DNA of 64,000 bases, taken from the NCBI RefSeq assembly GCF_000003815.2, contig NC_049988.1, positions 17,865,425 through 17,929,424 of the forward strand, read 5' to 3'. The notes under the pieces were generated by a model that searched no databases, was not told the DNA's origin, and worked only from the letters and a program-made list of their open reading frames with translations. The DNA comes from Branchiostoma floridae. Taxonomy: Eukaryota > Chordata > Leptocardii > Amphioxiformes > Branchiostomatidae. Positions 1-10,418 of this stretch are shown here, piece by piece. The first letter of the stretch is position 1. Every line of letters begins with the position of its first letter. Position numbers and translations under genes: made by a program.

Positions 1-360
1 TTTGCTCAGTTGTTACCGGCAGTGTCGGAACTGTGGTTCTTTCCGCGGTCGTGCTTTGGTCTACCGGTGTGCTTGCTGAAGATTGTTCTGTAGACTGTCG
101 GCCAGTTGAATGACCCGTAGATGTGCTGACAAGTGTGCTTGCAGCAATTTCAGTTGAAGGTGTGACCGAAGACGATCCAAATGTGCTAGATTGCTTCGTT
201 GTTGTACTAGCCACGGTGGTCCCTGCCAAGCTTGACGTCAAAGTGCTTTGCTCTGTCGTCATAGGCAGTGTAGGAACTGTTGTTCTTTGCGCGGTCGTAC
301 TTTGGTCCACTGTTGTAAAATCGGAAGGCGATGTTAAGTGGACTGTAGCCTTTTTGTATC
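1..360 (-). CDS. Second Thr/Ser mucin-repeat region, running off the window
   Basis: Reading down from 360, the frame gives residues such as RTTVPTLPMTTEQSTL followed by STFGSSSVTPSTEIAAS, the same unit as in the giant exon; the closest DNA match is around 5990-6240. The frame is open to position 1. A possible acceptor (CTCAAG before 360) continues the frame left by the exon at 1273-1307 (phase 1), so this is probably a further exon of the same gene. The pyrimidine tract is poor, so it could instead be part of a tandem paralogue. It is incomplete at the window edge. Confidence 0.7.
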
Positions 361-1272
361 CTTGAGTATTAATAATTTGTGATCATGAATTTTATATTTC
401 AATCACATAAATTTGAATATATTGTCTTTTGTCATGACTCTTCTCTTTCTTCTTTTGTCACATCTTTTATTGGAAATCCACCTTTTTTTAATATATAGAA
501 TGATTGTTGAATGACCTGAAACTTTTTTGCCTTCTCTTTTTAGATAGAAGCATTGAAAATTACTTTATTTAGGGTTTTGGTCAATTTAGTTCCAAAACAT
601 ATTTTGGCCCAGTACCCTTGTATTATAATCTTACAACTTAAAATTTGGTACAGAGATGCACTGGACATGCACAGGGCCACCTTTTGCATTCATCACTTTT
701 AAAATGAGTTATTTTGGACCATTTTTACTCAAAATGCATATTTTGGGCTGCAATGCCCTTTTTACAAACCAAATAACCTAAAATGTGCAAAGTGGTATGG
801 AAGATATGTAGTCACAGTACTTCATTTTTTCCCCTTCTGGCATACATTGCTTAAAAATGTTGAATTTTTGCCTCTTCTAGACTAAACATGTATAGTTTTG
901 GCTCTTATGTTTTTCTTTTAAACCAAATAACATAAAAATTTGGTAGGAGACTGCATACAGTATGTCCCAACAAGACCCACACGGAACTATTTTTACACGT
1001 ATGGTACACGAGACTCGAGAATTACTTAATTTGGGATATTTTGCCATGTTTGACCAAAAATTTATATCTTGGGTTCGTTTGCATGCGGACGGGGTGGATT
1101 GAAATTTGCTGTATTTGCTCAAGTGCACATGTCGGCCTTTCTAGTTGAATATTGTAATTGTCGGGTGATGGTTTGGGTTGTTGATGACTTTTCTAGTGAT
1201 GACGCCGTTACTTATAGTATTATAGTTTCATAAATGATGAAAATGTATGGAGATAAATTTTGTTAGCCTTAC
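361..1272 (-). other. Intron-like AT-rich stretch, no gene seen
   Basis: No coding exon was recognised on either strand. The segment is AT-rich and contains diverged copies of a short motif (variants of accaaataacataaaat and aaaatttggta near 630, 770 and 920), suggesting an old tandem or dispersed repeat. It would be the intron between the second EGF-like module and the downstream mucin repeat if they belong to one gene. Confidence 0.5.
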
Positions 1273-1307
1273 CTTCACAGTTGCTTTCGACGGCTAAATC
1301 ACCGATT
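1273..1307 (-). CDS. Second EGF-like module, closing exon (tentative)
   Basis: A 35-base exon between a TGCATTTCAG acceptor and a GAAG|GTAAGG donor. It completes the previous exon in frame (AG plus A gives Arg) and encodes IGDLAVESNCE, ending in phase 1. Only one further cysteine is gained, so the module would have five cysteines instead of six; the usual C-x-C is absent. Either the module is degenerate or the true junction differs slightly. Phase 1 out matches the mucin repeat that follows at 360. Confidence 0.45.
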
Positions 1308-1415
1308 CTGAAATGCATAGTTACAAGTAAATGAGTAACCAAAGAAATACAAGCCGTTTAACGATTAACGATGCAATGTGTTCAACATATTGTTGATAAA
1401 AGTAAACACACAAAC

Positions 1416-1485
1416 CTGCATTCTCTGTTAGAGTCGACCACGACGCAAAACGACCCGATGGAACAGTAATCATCATCGCACACCT
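1416..1485 (-). CDS. Second EGF-like module, first exon
   Basis: A 70-base exon behind a good pyrimidine tract (TTTTATCCCCTCCAG) with a GCAG|GTTTGT donor, phase 1 in and phase 2 out. It encodes VCDDDYCSIGSFCVV and a further cysteine about nine residues on (C-x4-C-x5-C-x9-C), the first four cysteines of an EGF-like module. It lies directly after the SEA exons and is frame-compatible with them. Small size makes the boundaries less certain. Confidence 0.62.
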
Positions 1486-2054
1486 CTGGAGGGGATAAAA
1501 TAACGACATTGTCTTAGTTTAAGTCGTTTTAGTGACATACTTGAGAAAAAGGTACACAGCTTAAAGTATTTCAAGCTAACTCCTTAATACTAAAATATCA
1601 CTGTATCTATGTTATGGTGACATCTGTTGAATGACATCCTCAAAGATATATATCTAGATTAACCTGAGTTCCACAAACCTGTATGGTCGCCAAATTATGT
1701 TACCCTTTCTCACTCAAGTATCATACATGCTTACCATTTATTATGCAAATAAGGATTTCATTCGCCACCAAAATAACAAATTTTCAAAGTGTGAAAGTGC
1801 TATCCTAGCAAGGAAGGCCATTTGTTCTCACTGATTATGTAAATTAGTCTCCCAATGCATGGTTGATATCTAAGGGTGTTCACCTTAACTAAGCTTAAAA
1901 ATTCTGCATGAAATGCACGTCATTTACCGCAAGAATTTAAAGTAGTATCTTCCTCGTTAGGTAAATTAGGTCTGTATTAACCCATCGTGAATGCCACTCA
2001 GTAAACGAAAAGCCTATTTCAGTAAATGCTCAAATTCGAGAAGAAAGAACGCAC

Positions 2055-2265
2055 CGAAGGCAGTCCGTAGAGCGATGCCGAGTGTGTTGTTGCTGTCGGC
2101 AGCGACTGCGTCGTTCAGGAGACCAGAAACCTCTTCCTTTTCCACGCAGGGTGTACTAAAGTTGAGGAGCACCGTAGATATGACACTGCCTTCGTAAAAG
2201 TTGAGCACTGTGGCGCTGCCGAAAATCGCGCTCAATCCACGGCTAGAGGTAAAGTACTCGGAAAT
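2055..2265 (-). CDS. SEA domain, second-half exon with GS cleavage-type motif
   Basis: A 211-base exon (acceptor CTTCTTCAG, donor TTCG|GTGCGT), phase 0 in and phase 1 out, giving 70 residues plus one base. It contains NFYEGSVISTVLLNFS. In many SEA domains the chain is cut autocatalytically within a G-S-hydrophobic turn between two beta strands, and EGSVIS sits exactly there. A helix with LLNDAV follows and the domain closes with IALRTAF, as expected. If cleaved, the protein would be a non-covalent heterodimer like vertebrate transmembrane mucins. Cleavage is inferred from the motif only. Confidence 0.82.
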
Positions 2266-2725
2266 CTGAAGAAGATCATGGTGGTAAGATTCATCATTTG
2301 ATATACAACAACGTAACTTCTTCTCTAGCAATGCAAACCGTCACCTTTGTGTGAGTCGTGTAAAAGGCTTTGCGGACTAAGTTGAATCATAAGAACACTG
2401 AACAATATCAGCTATCACCTTCCATGATATTTGATGTATATCCTTTAAAAAAGCTTTATATTCAACTCCACCTTCAGGCATTAAACAGTCGTTATATTCT
2501 CCATCTGGGGCATGCATGACGAACAATATGATAAATATGTAAAAAAAAAATTAATTTGTGCTAAATGATTAAAGAACGAATATTAGGAATACGAAAATAT
2601 TTGATGTAGAGCCGTAGTTAAGTTAGAAGAAACTCAATGCAAAACTTAGCAGTGTGTGCGTGCATAAGTGTATAATTTGCAAATGCAGTGATATATGCAT
2701 AGTCAACGTTATAGTATTCCCTCAC

Positions 2726-2838
2726 CTTGTCTACTAGAATGCTAGAAATCCTCCTAAACCGATCGCTCGTGATGTCTAAGTATTCAGCATCCCATTCCAG
2801 GGCCTCAAGGGTGAATTCCACTCCAGCAACATCTGGAA
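2726..2838 (-). CDS. SEA domain, first-half exon
   Basis: A 113-base exon with a strong acceptor (TCTGTCCCACAG) and a GTGAGG donor, phase 1 in and phase 0 out. It encodes about 38 residues beginning FPDVAGVEFTLEALEW and ending in ILVDK. The pattern of a beta strand followed by a helix with alternating hydrophobics matches the N-terminal half of SEA domains (sperm protein, enterokinase, agrin), as found beside EGF modules in membrane mucins. It joins in frame to the exon at 2055-2265, which completes the fold. Confidence 0.8.
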
Positions 2839-3144
2839 CTGTGGGACAGACAACAGGTTACCCGATCCTAGAACAGATACTTGCCTGAAAGTGTGTGATG
2901 CAGTAACAACGGCAGCCGAATCAACTGCCTTTAGCATAGAAATTAAGCAATAAGAGGAAGATACAGAAGCAAACGAGTTACCCACTAGTGGTCATTCAGA
3001 GATTTTGTTAAGAATCGCATCTTTGCAGAAATTTCCAACTTTGTTGGACGGGGCATATAGTATGACAAAAAATCAATCATAAGTTCACCATACCGACACG
3101 GTGACAAAAGTACATTTAATCACTATTCATAGGTAACTACTTAC

Positions 3145-3252
3145 ATTTTTCACACGATGCTCCGTTCCAAAAGTATCCTGGGTTGCACACACACCGAGAA
3201 TCCTCCCCAGACGTTAGACAAAACGCATGGCTCCCACATCTTAGACAGTCAT
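3145..3252 (-). CDS. EGF-like module exon of the mucin-like gene
   Basis: A 108-base exon, phase 1 on both sides, between a CCTAAAG acceptor and a T|GTAAGT donor. It encodes 36 residues with six cysteines spaced C-x2-C-x5-C-x8-C-x-C-x10-C, ending in CVCNPGYFWNGASC, which is the classic EGF C-terminal half. It follows the giant mucin exon in frame (G plus AT gives Asp). In membrane mucins, EGF modules usually flank the SEA domain, and the next two exons here encode one. The acceptor has a weak pyrimidine tract, but the reading frame, symmetric phase and cysteine pattern all agree. Confidence 0.85.
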
Positions 3253-3881
3253 CTTTAGGAAATCATAAACATAGATTTTTTAAATGTTTTTGTTTGTGGT
3301 GAGGTTAAAATTACAAAACGGTGTAATCATAGCCTCTTTGACCAACAGTATAAAGAAGATACACCTGGATTGCAAAGTTCGAAGGTGTAGTTTTTTTTTT
3401 ACAAATGTTAAAAGTCCATTGATCTTGGTCTTCGAGCTTATTACATCCATATCGCCAGGTGCAAATGCTAATGTTGTTGTTTTAAAGGTATAGTTTTCAT
3501 ATATATATCATAAGTTAGAAATGTCAGCATCTCATTTTAATGATCTTATATCTTGCAGTAAAATATATTCTGTATCTGTATCCCAAAATGAAGAATGGAA
3601 ATATGATAGAAATTGATTTAGGTGCAAAAAGTGGGATACAATTGTAAAAATTCAACTAACCTATATCCAAATGATTAAGTTGATATATGTTTTCGTAGTT
3701 ACAATGTGTGCAGTTTAGAACTTAAATAAACGTAATCTTTTATTATTGAAGAATTCAGAATATTTTATCAAATTGATATTCTTCAAAATGTACCATCACC
3801 AACATTTCAGTGCAGTTTTAAATAGTAGTGTTTGTCTAAAAAGCTTGAATAAAGACAGATAACATGAAAATATACGCGCAC
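3253..3881 (-). other. Intron between mucin exon and EGF exon
   Basis: AT-rich sequence between the GTGCGC donor below 3882 and the CCTAAAG acceptor above 3252. I see no further exon. Short open frames here lack any recognisable motif. Confidence 0.6.
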
Positions 3882-6800
3882 CTGTTGTAAGAACCGAAGT
3901 TGAAGCACTTGTAAGATGGGGTGTAGTACTCTCTACAAATGTAGTCTCCGCCACTATGGTCGATGGGGTGGAAGTTCTTGACGTGCTTGTGCCTGTAGTC
4001 TCAAGAAAAGTAGACTGCCCTTCCGGCCTGCCAACAGTGGTGCTTACGGCACTGTATGACGATGCTGCGGCTGAAGACAACCCAAGGGTGCTTGCTGTTT
4101 CCGTGGTCTCTGCAGAGCTTGACATCAACACACTTGACCCTGTTGTTACCGGAAGCGTAGGAACTGTTGTTCTTTTCGTGGTGGTACCTTGGTCCATCGG
4201 TGTAGATTCAGAAAACGTTGTCGAATGGACTGACGTTCTTGATCTACTAGTGGTGGAGCTTAGTTCAACTGTGGTGCCTGCTGAAGTATATCCTGTCGAC
4301 TGTCCAGTTGAATACCCTTCAGAAGTGCTGACAAGTGTATTTTGAGCACGTTCTGTCGAAGATGCGGCGGAAGACAATCCAATTGTGCTTGTCTGCTCTG
4401 GAGATGTAGTAGCCACTGTGGTCTCAAACAGAGTTGATGTAGCGGTGCTTCGATCAGTGGTTGCCGGTACTGTACGAAAGGTGGTTCTTTGTGTGGTGCT
4501 ACTTTCTTCTGTCGATGTAGATTCTGCAGGCGTTGTCGTTGAGACTGAAGTTCCTTGGCTGCTTGTGGTCGTTTTCATGCCGTATGTTGTGGCCGTGGAC
4601 GGATGTCCCGTGCTCTGCGATACGGTAGTATGACCTTCCGACGTGTCGTGGCTTGTGCTTGTAGCACTGGGTGTTGTAGACGTGGCGGAAGTCGATTTAA
4701 ACGTGCTAGCCCTCTCCATTGTTGTACTTGCGACGGTGGTCTCTGCCAAGGTTGAGGTCAACGTGCTTTGCTCTGTTGTTACCGCCAGAGTAGGAACTGT
4801 GGTTCTTTGCGCCGTCGTGCTTTTGTCCATCAGTGTAGATTCAGCAAGCATTGTGGTGGCGGAAGACGATTCCAATGTACTAGCCCTTTCCCTTGTTGTA
4901 CTAGCCGAAGTAGTCTGTGCCAAAGTTGTTGTCAAAGTGCTTTGCTCTGTAGTTACAGGCAGTGTAGGAACTGTGGTTCTTTGCGCGGTTGTGCTTTTGT
5001 CCATCGGTGTGAATTCATTAAGCGTTGTCGTGGCGGAAGACGATTCAAATGTGGTAGCTCTCTCCGTTGTTGCACTAGCCACGGTGGTCTCTGCCAATGT
5101 TGAGGTCAGAGTGCTTTGCTTTGTTGTTACAGGCAGTGTAGGAACTGTGGTTCTTTGTGCCGTTGTACCTTGGTCCACCGCTGTAGATTCAGAAAACGTT
5201 GTCGAATGGACGGACGTACTTGATCTGCTGCTTGTGGAGCTTAGTTCAACTGTGGTGCCTGCTGAAGTATATCCTGTCGAATGTCCAGTTGAATACCCAC
5301 CAGAAGTGCTGAAAAGTGTACTTTCAGCACGTTCTGTCGAAGATGCGGCCGAAGACAAGCCAATTGTGCTTGTCTGCTCTGGAGATGTAGTAGCCACTGT
5401 GGTCTCTTCGAGAGTTGATGTAGCAGTGCTTCGCTCAGTGGTTGCCGGCACTGTACGAAATGTGGTTCTTTGCGTGGCGCTACTTTGATCTGTCGATGTA
5501 GATTCTGCAGGCGTTGTTATTGAGACTGGAGTTCCTTGGCTGCTTGTGGTCGTTTTCGTGCCGTATGTTGTGGCCGTGGACGGATGTCCCGTGGTCTGCG
5601 ATAAGGTTGAATGACCTTTCGACGTGTCGTGGGCTGTGCTTGTAGCACTGGGTGTTGTAGACGTGGCGGAAGTCGATTTAAACGTGCTAGCCCTCTCCAT
5701 TGTTGAACTTGCGACGGTGATCTCTGCCAAGGTTGAGGCCAATGTGCTTTGCTCTATTGTAACCGGCAGTGTAGGAACTGTGGTTCTTTGCGCCGTCGTG
5801 CTTTTGTCCATCAGTGTAGATTCAGCAAGCGTTGTCGTGGCGGAAGACGATTCCAACGTACTAGCCCTCTCCCCTGCTGAACTAGCCGAAGTAGTCTGTG
5901 CCAAAGTTGAGGTCAAAGTGCTTTGCTCTGTAGTTATAGGCAGTGTAGGAACTGTGGTTCTTTGTGCGGTAGAGCCTTCTTTTACCAGTGTGCTTGCTGA
6001 AGATTGTTCTGTAGACTGTCGACCAGTTGAGTGCCTTAAAGATGTGGCAACATGTGTGCTTTCAGAAATTTCTGTTGTAGGTATGACGGAAGACGATCCA
6101 AGTGTGCTAGTTTGCTTCGTTGTTGTACTAGCCACGGTGGTTGCTGCTAAGGTTGACATCATGGTGCTTTGTTCTGTCGTTACCGGCAGTGTAGGGACTG
6201 TGGTTCTTTGTACCGACGTACCTTGGTCCACCGGTGTAGATTCAGAAAATGTTGTCGAATGGACTGACGTACTTGATCTGCTGCTTGTAGAGCTTGGTTC
6301 AAAGGTGGTACCTGCTGAAGAATATTCTGTCGACTGTCCAGTTGAATGCCCTTCAGTAGTGCTGACAAGTGTACTTTTAGCATTTGTTGTTGTACTAGCA
6401 ACTGTGGTCCCTGCCAACGTTGAGGTCAGAGTGCTTTGCTCTGTTGTTACCGCCAGAGTAGGAACTGTCGTTCTTTGCGCGGTCGTGCTTTCGTCCACCG
6501 GTGTCGATTCAGAAAGCGTTGTCGTGGCAAAAGACGATTTAAATGTGCTAGCCCTCTCCGTTGTTGTACTAGCCACTGTGGTCTCTGCTAAGGTTGAGGT
6601 CAAGGTGCTTTGTTCTGTAGTTACCGGAAGTGTAGGGACTGTGGTTCTTTTTGCCGTCGTACCTTGGTCCACCGGTGTAGATTCTGAAAACGTTGTCGAA
6701 TGGACTGACGTTCTTGATCTGCTAGTGGTGGAGCTTGGTTCAAAGGTGGTACCTGCTGAAGAATATTCTGTCGACTGTCTAGTTGAATGCCCTTCAGAAG

Positions 6801-9617
6801 TGCTGACAAGTGTACTTTTAGTATTTGTTGTTGTACTAGCAACTGTGGTCCCTGCCAACGTTGAGGTCAGAGTGCTTTGCTCTGTTGTTACCGGCAGTGT
6901 AGGAACTGTCGTTCTTTGTGCGGTTGTTACATCCACTGTGGTCTTTTTAAGAGTTGAAGTCGCAGTTGCTAGTTCTGTAGTAGCAGGCATTGTATAGAAT
7001 TTGGTCCTTTTCCCGGTCGTGCTTTGATCTGCCGATGTAGATTCGAAACGTTTTGTGGTTGGGACTGATGTTTTGGGGCTGCTTGAGGTCGATCCATATG
7101 TTGTGCCAATCGACGGATGCCCTGTAGTTCCTGCATCAGTGGAAGGACCAATGTTTGTACTAGTGGCACTGAGTGTTGAAGATATAGCAGAAGATGATTC
7201 AAATGTGCTATCCCACTTTGTTGTTGCACCAGCCACTGTCGTCTCCTCAAAAATTGAGTACAAAGTGCTTGCTTCTGTTGTTACCGACAGAGTAGGAACT
7301 GTGGTTCTTTGCGTGGTCTTGCTTTTGTCCATCGGTGTAGATTCAGAAAGCATTGTTGTGGCGGAAGACGATTCGAATGAGCTAGCCCTCTCCGTTGTTG
7401 TACTAGCCACGCTTGTCTCTGGCAAGGTTGGGGTCAAAGTGCTTTGCTCTGTTGTTACCGGCAGGGTCGGAACTGTGGTTCTTTGCGTTGTCGTTCTTTG
7501 GTCTACCGGAGTAGTTTTAAAAACCGTTGTAGGCTGGACTGAAGTTCTTGACCCTCTGTAGGTAGAACTAAGCTCAATTGTTCTGTCTGCCGTAGAATGT
7601 TCTGTCGTTTGTGCATCAGTTGGAAAACCTTCAGAAGTGCTGACAAAAGTACTTGTAGCATTGTTTGTTGAAAATAAGGCGGAAGACGGTCCAATTGTGC
7701 TTGTCCGCTTTACAGTTGTACCAGGCACTGTAGTCTCTTCAAGAGTTGATGTTTCAATCGTTGGTACCACGGTACTTTGCTCCTTCGTGGATTTCATCGT
7801 GGGTTGCGTTGTTATATGCGTAGATCTTTGGTCTAACGTTTTAGCACCGCTGGTGTGTGAAACGCCTTCTGTTGTGCCAGTCGAATAATGTGCTGTAGTC
7901 TCCATCACAGTGGACTGACTTTCAGACGTTCTATCAATTGTGCTTGTGGCACTCTGTGTTGGAGACGTGACTGAAGGCGATACTGTAGACGGAAAGGTAC
8001 TTTGCTCCGTCGTACCCCGCACAGTGGGAAATCTGGTTCTTTGTGTGGCCGTACTTTGGTCGGCTAGTGTAGAGTCTCCTGTAGTCTCCAAGACAGTCGA
8101 ATGGCCCACCGACGTTCTAATAATCGTAGTTGTGTAACTTTGCGCTAGAGTCGTTGCTGTCGCCGCTGTAATTATGTCGCTCTGCACTGTTTGTTCACCG
8201 GACAATGTAGATGTCAGAGGGCTTTCTTCTGTTGTTGGCTGCAATGAGGAAAACTGAGTTCCTTGGGGGAATGTACTTTGGTCTGCCAGTGTAGATTCTG
8301 CTGTAGTTCCCATAACAGTGGAATGACCTTCCGTCGTGCCAACGATTGTGCTTGCTGTAGCACTAGGTGTTAAAGACGTGGCGGAAGACGGTCTAAGTGT
8401 TCTTGCTGTACTGACCGCTGTGGTCTCTACAAAGCTTGACGTCAAAGTGCCTTGTTCTGTTGTAGGAAGATTTGTTACTTTAGCAGTCGTACTTTGGCCT
8501 GTCAGTGTGGATTCTGCTCCAGGTTCCACAACAGTGGAAGGACCATTCGACGTGCTAAGAATCGTAGTTTTGTCATTTTGCGCTAAAGATGTTGCCGCCG
8601 TCGATGCCGTTGGGTAGGTCTGCATTGTTTGTTCACCTGACACCGTGGTCTCTTTCAAAGTATATGCCAATGTGCTCTCTTCGGTTGTTGCCTTCAATGT
8701 GGGAAACTGAGTGTCTTGGATTAATGTACTTCGGTCTGCTGGTGTTGATTTTGTAAATGAACTTGACTGGGCATATATTGTTGAGCTGCTTGCTGTGGAA
8801 CTGCTTTCTTCCGTTGTTTCAGTTGAAAAATATGCTGTATTCTGAACCTTGCTTGTTTGATCTTGTGATGCTGTAACAGCTGTACTTAGCTCTTCTGTGC
8901 TGGTCTGCATTATCGTTACCCCTCTTTCCGTGGTCTCATGATGTGAAGAGGTCACGGTATTGTGCTCAGTTGATGCTTGCATTGTAGGAATTTCTGTTTG
9001 TTGCTCTGAGGTAACAACATAGGTCACACTTTCTGCTGTTGTCTGTATAGGTTCCATGTGGCTTTCTCTTCTATTTCTTGCCTTTGCTTCGGCTGTTTGG
9101 GAGATCTTTTGTTGTCCTCCTTCTTTGTCATTTTCTGATCCTATGAAAATCAGATTTAAAAAATCTTTCTTTTTCGTTGAAAGACTTTCAGTGAGTTCTT
9201 TGTACTCTATGCCTTGTCCTGTACTTTGTTTCATTTCCACATTTCTAGTTTGCATTTTTATCTTCTTTATCTTACTTTTTACATCCTTCCATGTTGAAAG
9301 GTAATTTTGAAAGAGATCTTCATTTCTATTTACAGATTCATTATATGTATTCCTAAATTTGCGAATACCGTCTCTTTCTGGCGTATTTTCATGTCTTTCC
9401 GTGGGAGTGTTGTCAATTGTTGTTCCCTTCGGTATACCGTCATTTTGTCCATGCTTATTTGCGAACTGCAGACCTACAACGTCAGTGTCTTTCAACTTTT
9501 CTTCAGAAGGAGACAGTCGCCTTTCCTTTTCCGAGCCATCGAATGTCCATGTTGTTTTTAGCTTAGATCTTCCAGTGAGAGGCACGCCTGCCTCTGGATC
9601 TGCGTCATTTGAATGTG
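3882..9617 (-). CDS. Giant mucin-repeat exon of a multi-module mucin-like gene
   Basis: Reading the minus strand, a pyrimidine-rich acceptor ending in TTCCAG precedes position 9617, and a CAG|GTGCGC donor follows position 3882. The exon is 5,736 bases (1,912 codons), open throughout, phase 1 at both ends. The first ~190 residues are charged and Lys/Glu/Asp-rich with no repeat. From about 9060 to 3882 the protein is almost pure Thr/Ser with some Pro, the composition of a mucin O-glycosylation domain. A 58-residue unit (174 bp; core RTTVPTLPVTTEQSTL) recurs, for example at 4791, 4965 and 5139, and a higher-order block repeats at 981 bp. A mucin-type secreted or surface glycoprotein is inferred. 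An apparent start near 9585 is only a GTG codon inside the exon; the real start lies upstream, perhaps at 21276. The long plus-strand Val-rich frames here are antisense shadows. The exon is certain in kind; its splice ends are well supported. Confidence 0.88.
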
Positions 9618-10080
9618 CTGGAATAAAAATGGCAACAGCTTAGCTACATGGAATACTCCATATAAGATGTACGCAATACGTTATTCATACTCCTTTGTAT
9701 TTCTTCGTCGTCTTAACATCACTCACTATCTACTAGAATTTCGGCTACGTGGCAAGATACTTTGTATGTTATTAAGTGTTACATCACACTTACATACATG
9801 TTATGAATTATGAAAGTTTACGCTGTGGGCTAATAGATTCCTGACAAAACTCTACCCCATTTGATGAAACATGTCTTCGGGCAACAAACTCAAGCTGTGC
9901 GAGCGACTTCTGACAGAAGTGTCGGGAAAGGGAGAATGCATAGCCTGAAGCGACAATCATCTGGTGATTACGTCTGCATGACTATCTTTTTTGTTGTGTC
10001 CTGAACCCTACACAATTCCTTCATCTTCGCACGTTACATATCATATACCCCCTGTAGACTTTTCTACCTATTCTTCGCGT
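9618..10080. other. No gene recognised
   Basis: Sequence immediately upstream of the giant mucin exon on the minus strand. It would be intronic if the first exon is at 21276. No promoter-like TATA or coding exon could be supported. Confidence 0.4.
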
Positions 10081-10084
10081 ACGT

Positions 10085-10225
10085 CGTATGGCCCAGTGGC
10101 TAGGATACGAGATTCCGAGCGTTCCTGACTAGATGCTGTGTCTTTGGGCAAGGCGCAATACACCTCACGTTAGCCTGCCAGGTGTAAATATTGGTACCTG
10201 ACTTCGGTTGGGGGGGGGGGGGTTA
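10085..10225 (+). repeat. tRNA-derived SINE-like fragment
   Basis: An A-box-like stretch (tggcccagtggctagg) is followed by a tail typical of invertebrate SINEs (gtctttgggcaaggcgcaat) and ends near a 15-base G run. A clean B box is not evident, so the copy is old or truncated. Confidence 0.45.
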
Positions 10226-10418
10226 AACTAAGTGGCAGGAGCGGGCTACCGTGCATTGTAACACCGTGCCGTAGACACAGTAGATAACATTACCCACTGA
10301 CGCCACCTATATTGGACTAATATTAACTTTTTCTTCACCTACGTATACGACTCCTACAGAGGTGCAGGATAGGTGCGTGTGACCCGTGCACGTGTGACCT
10401 GTGCACGTGTGAAATGGC

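Noticed and set aside
3956-8617. Long plus-strand Val/Leu-rich open frames opposite the left mucin exon
   Set aside because: They are the antisense of Thr/Ser repeat codons (ACN and TCN complement to valine and related codons), lack their own splice or start context, and follow the repeat period of the real gene.
9583-9585. Start codon for the giant mucin protein at 9585
   Set aside because: The codon is GTG within an exon whose frame continues upstream to a splice acceptor at 9618-9619; it is not an initiation site.
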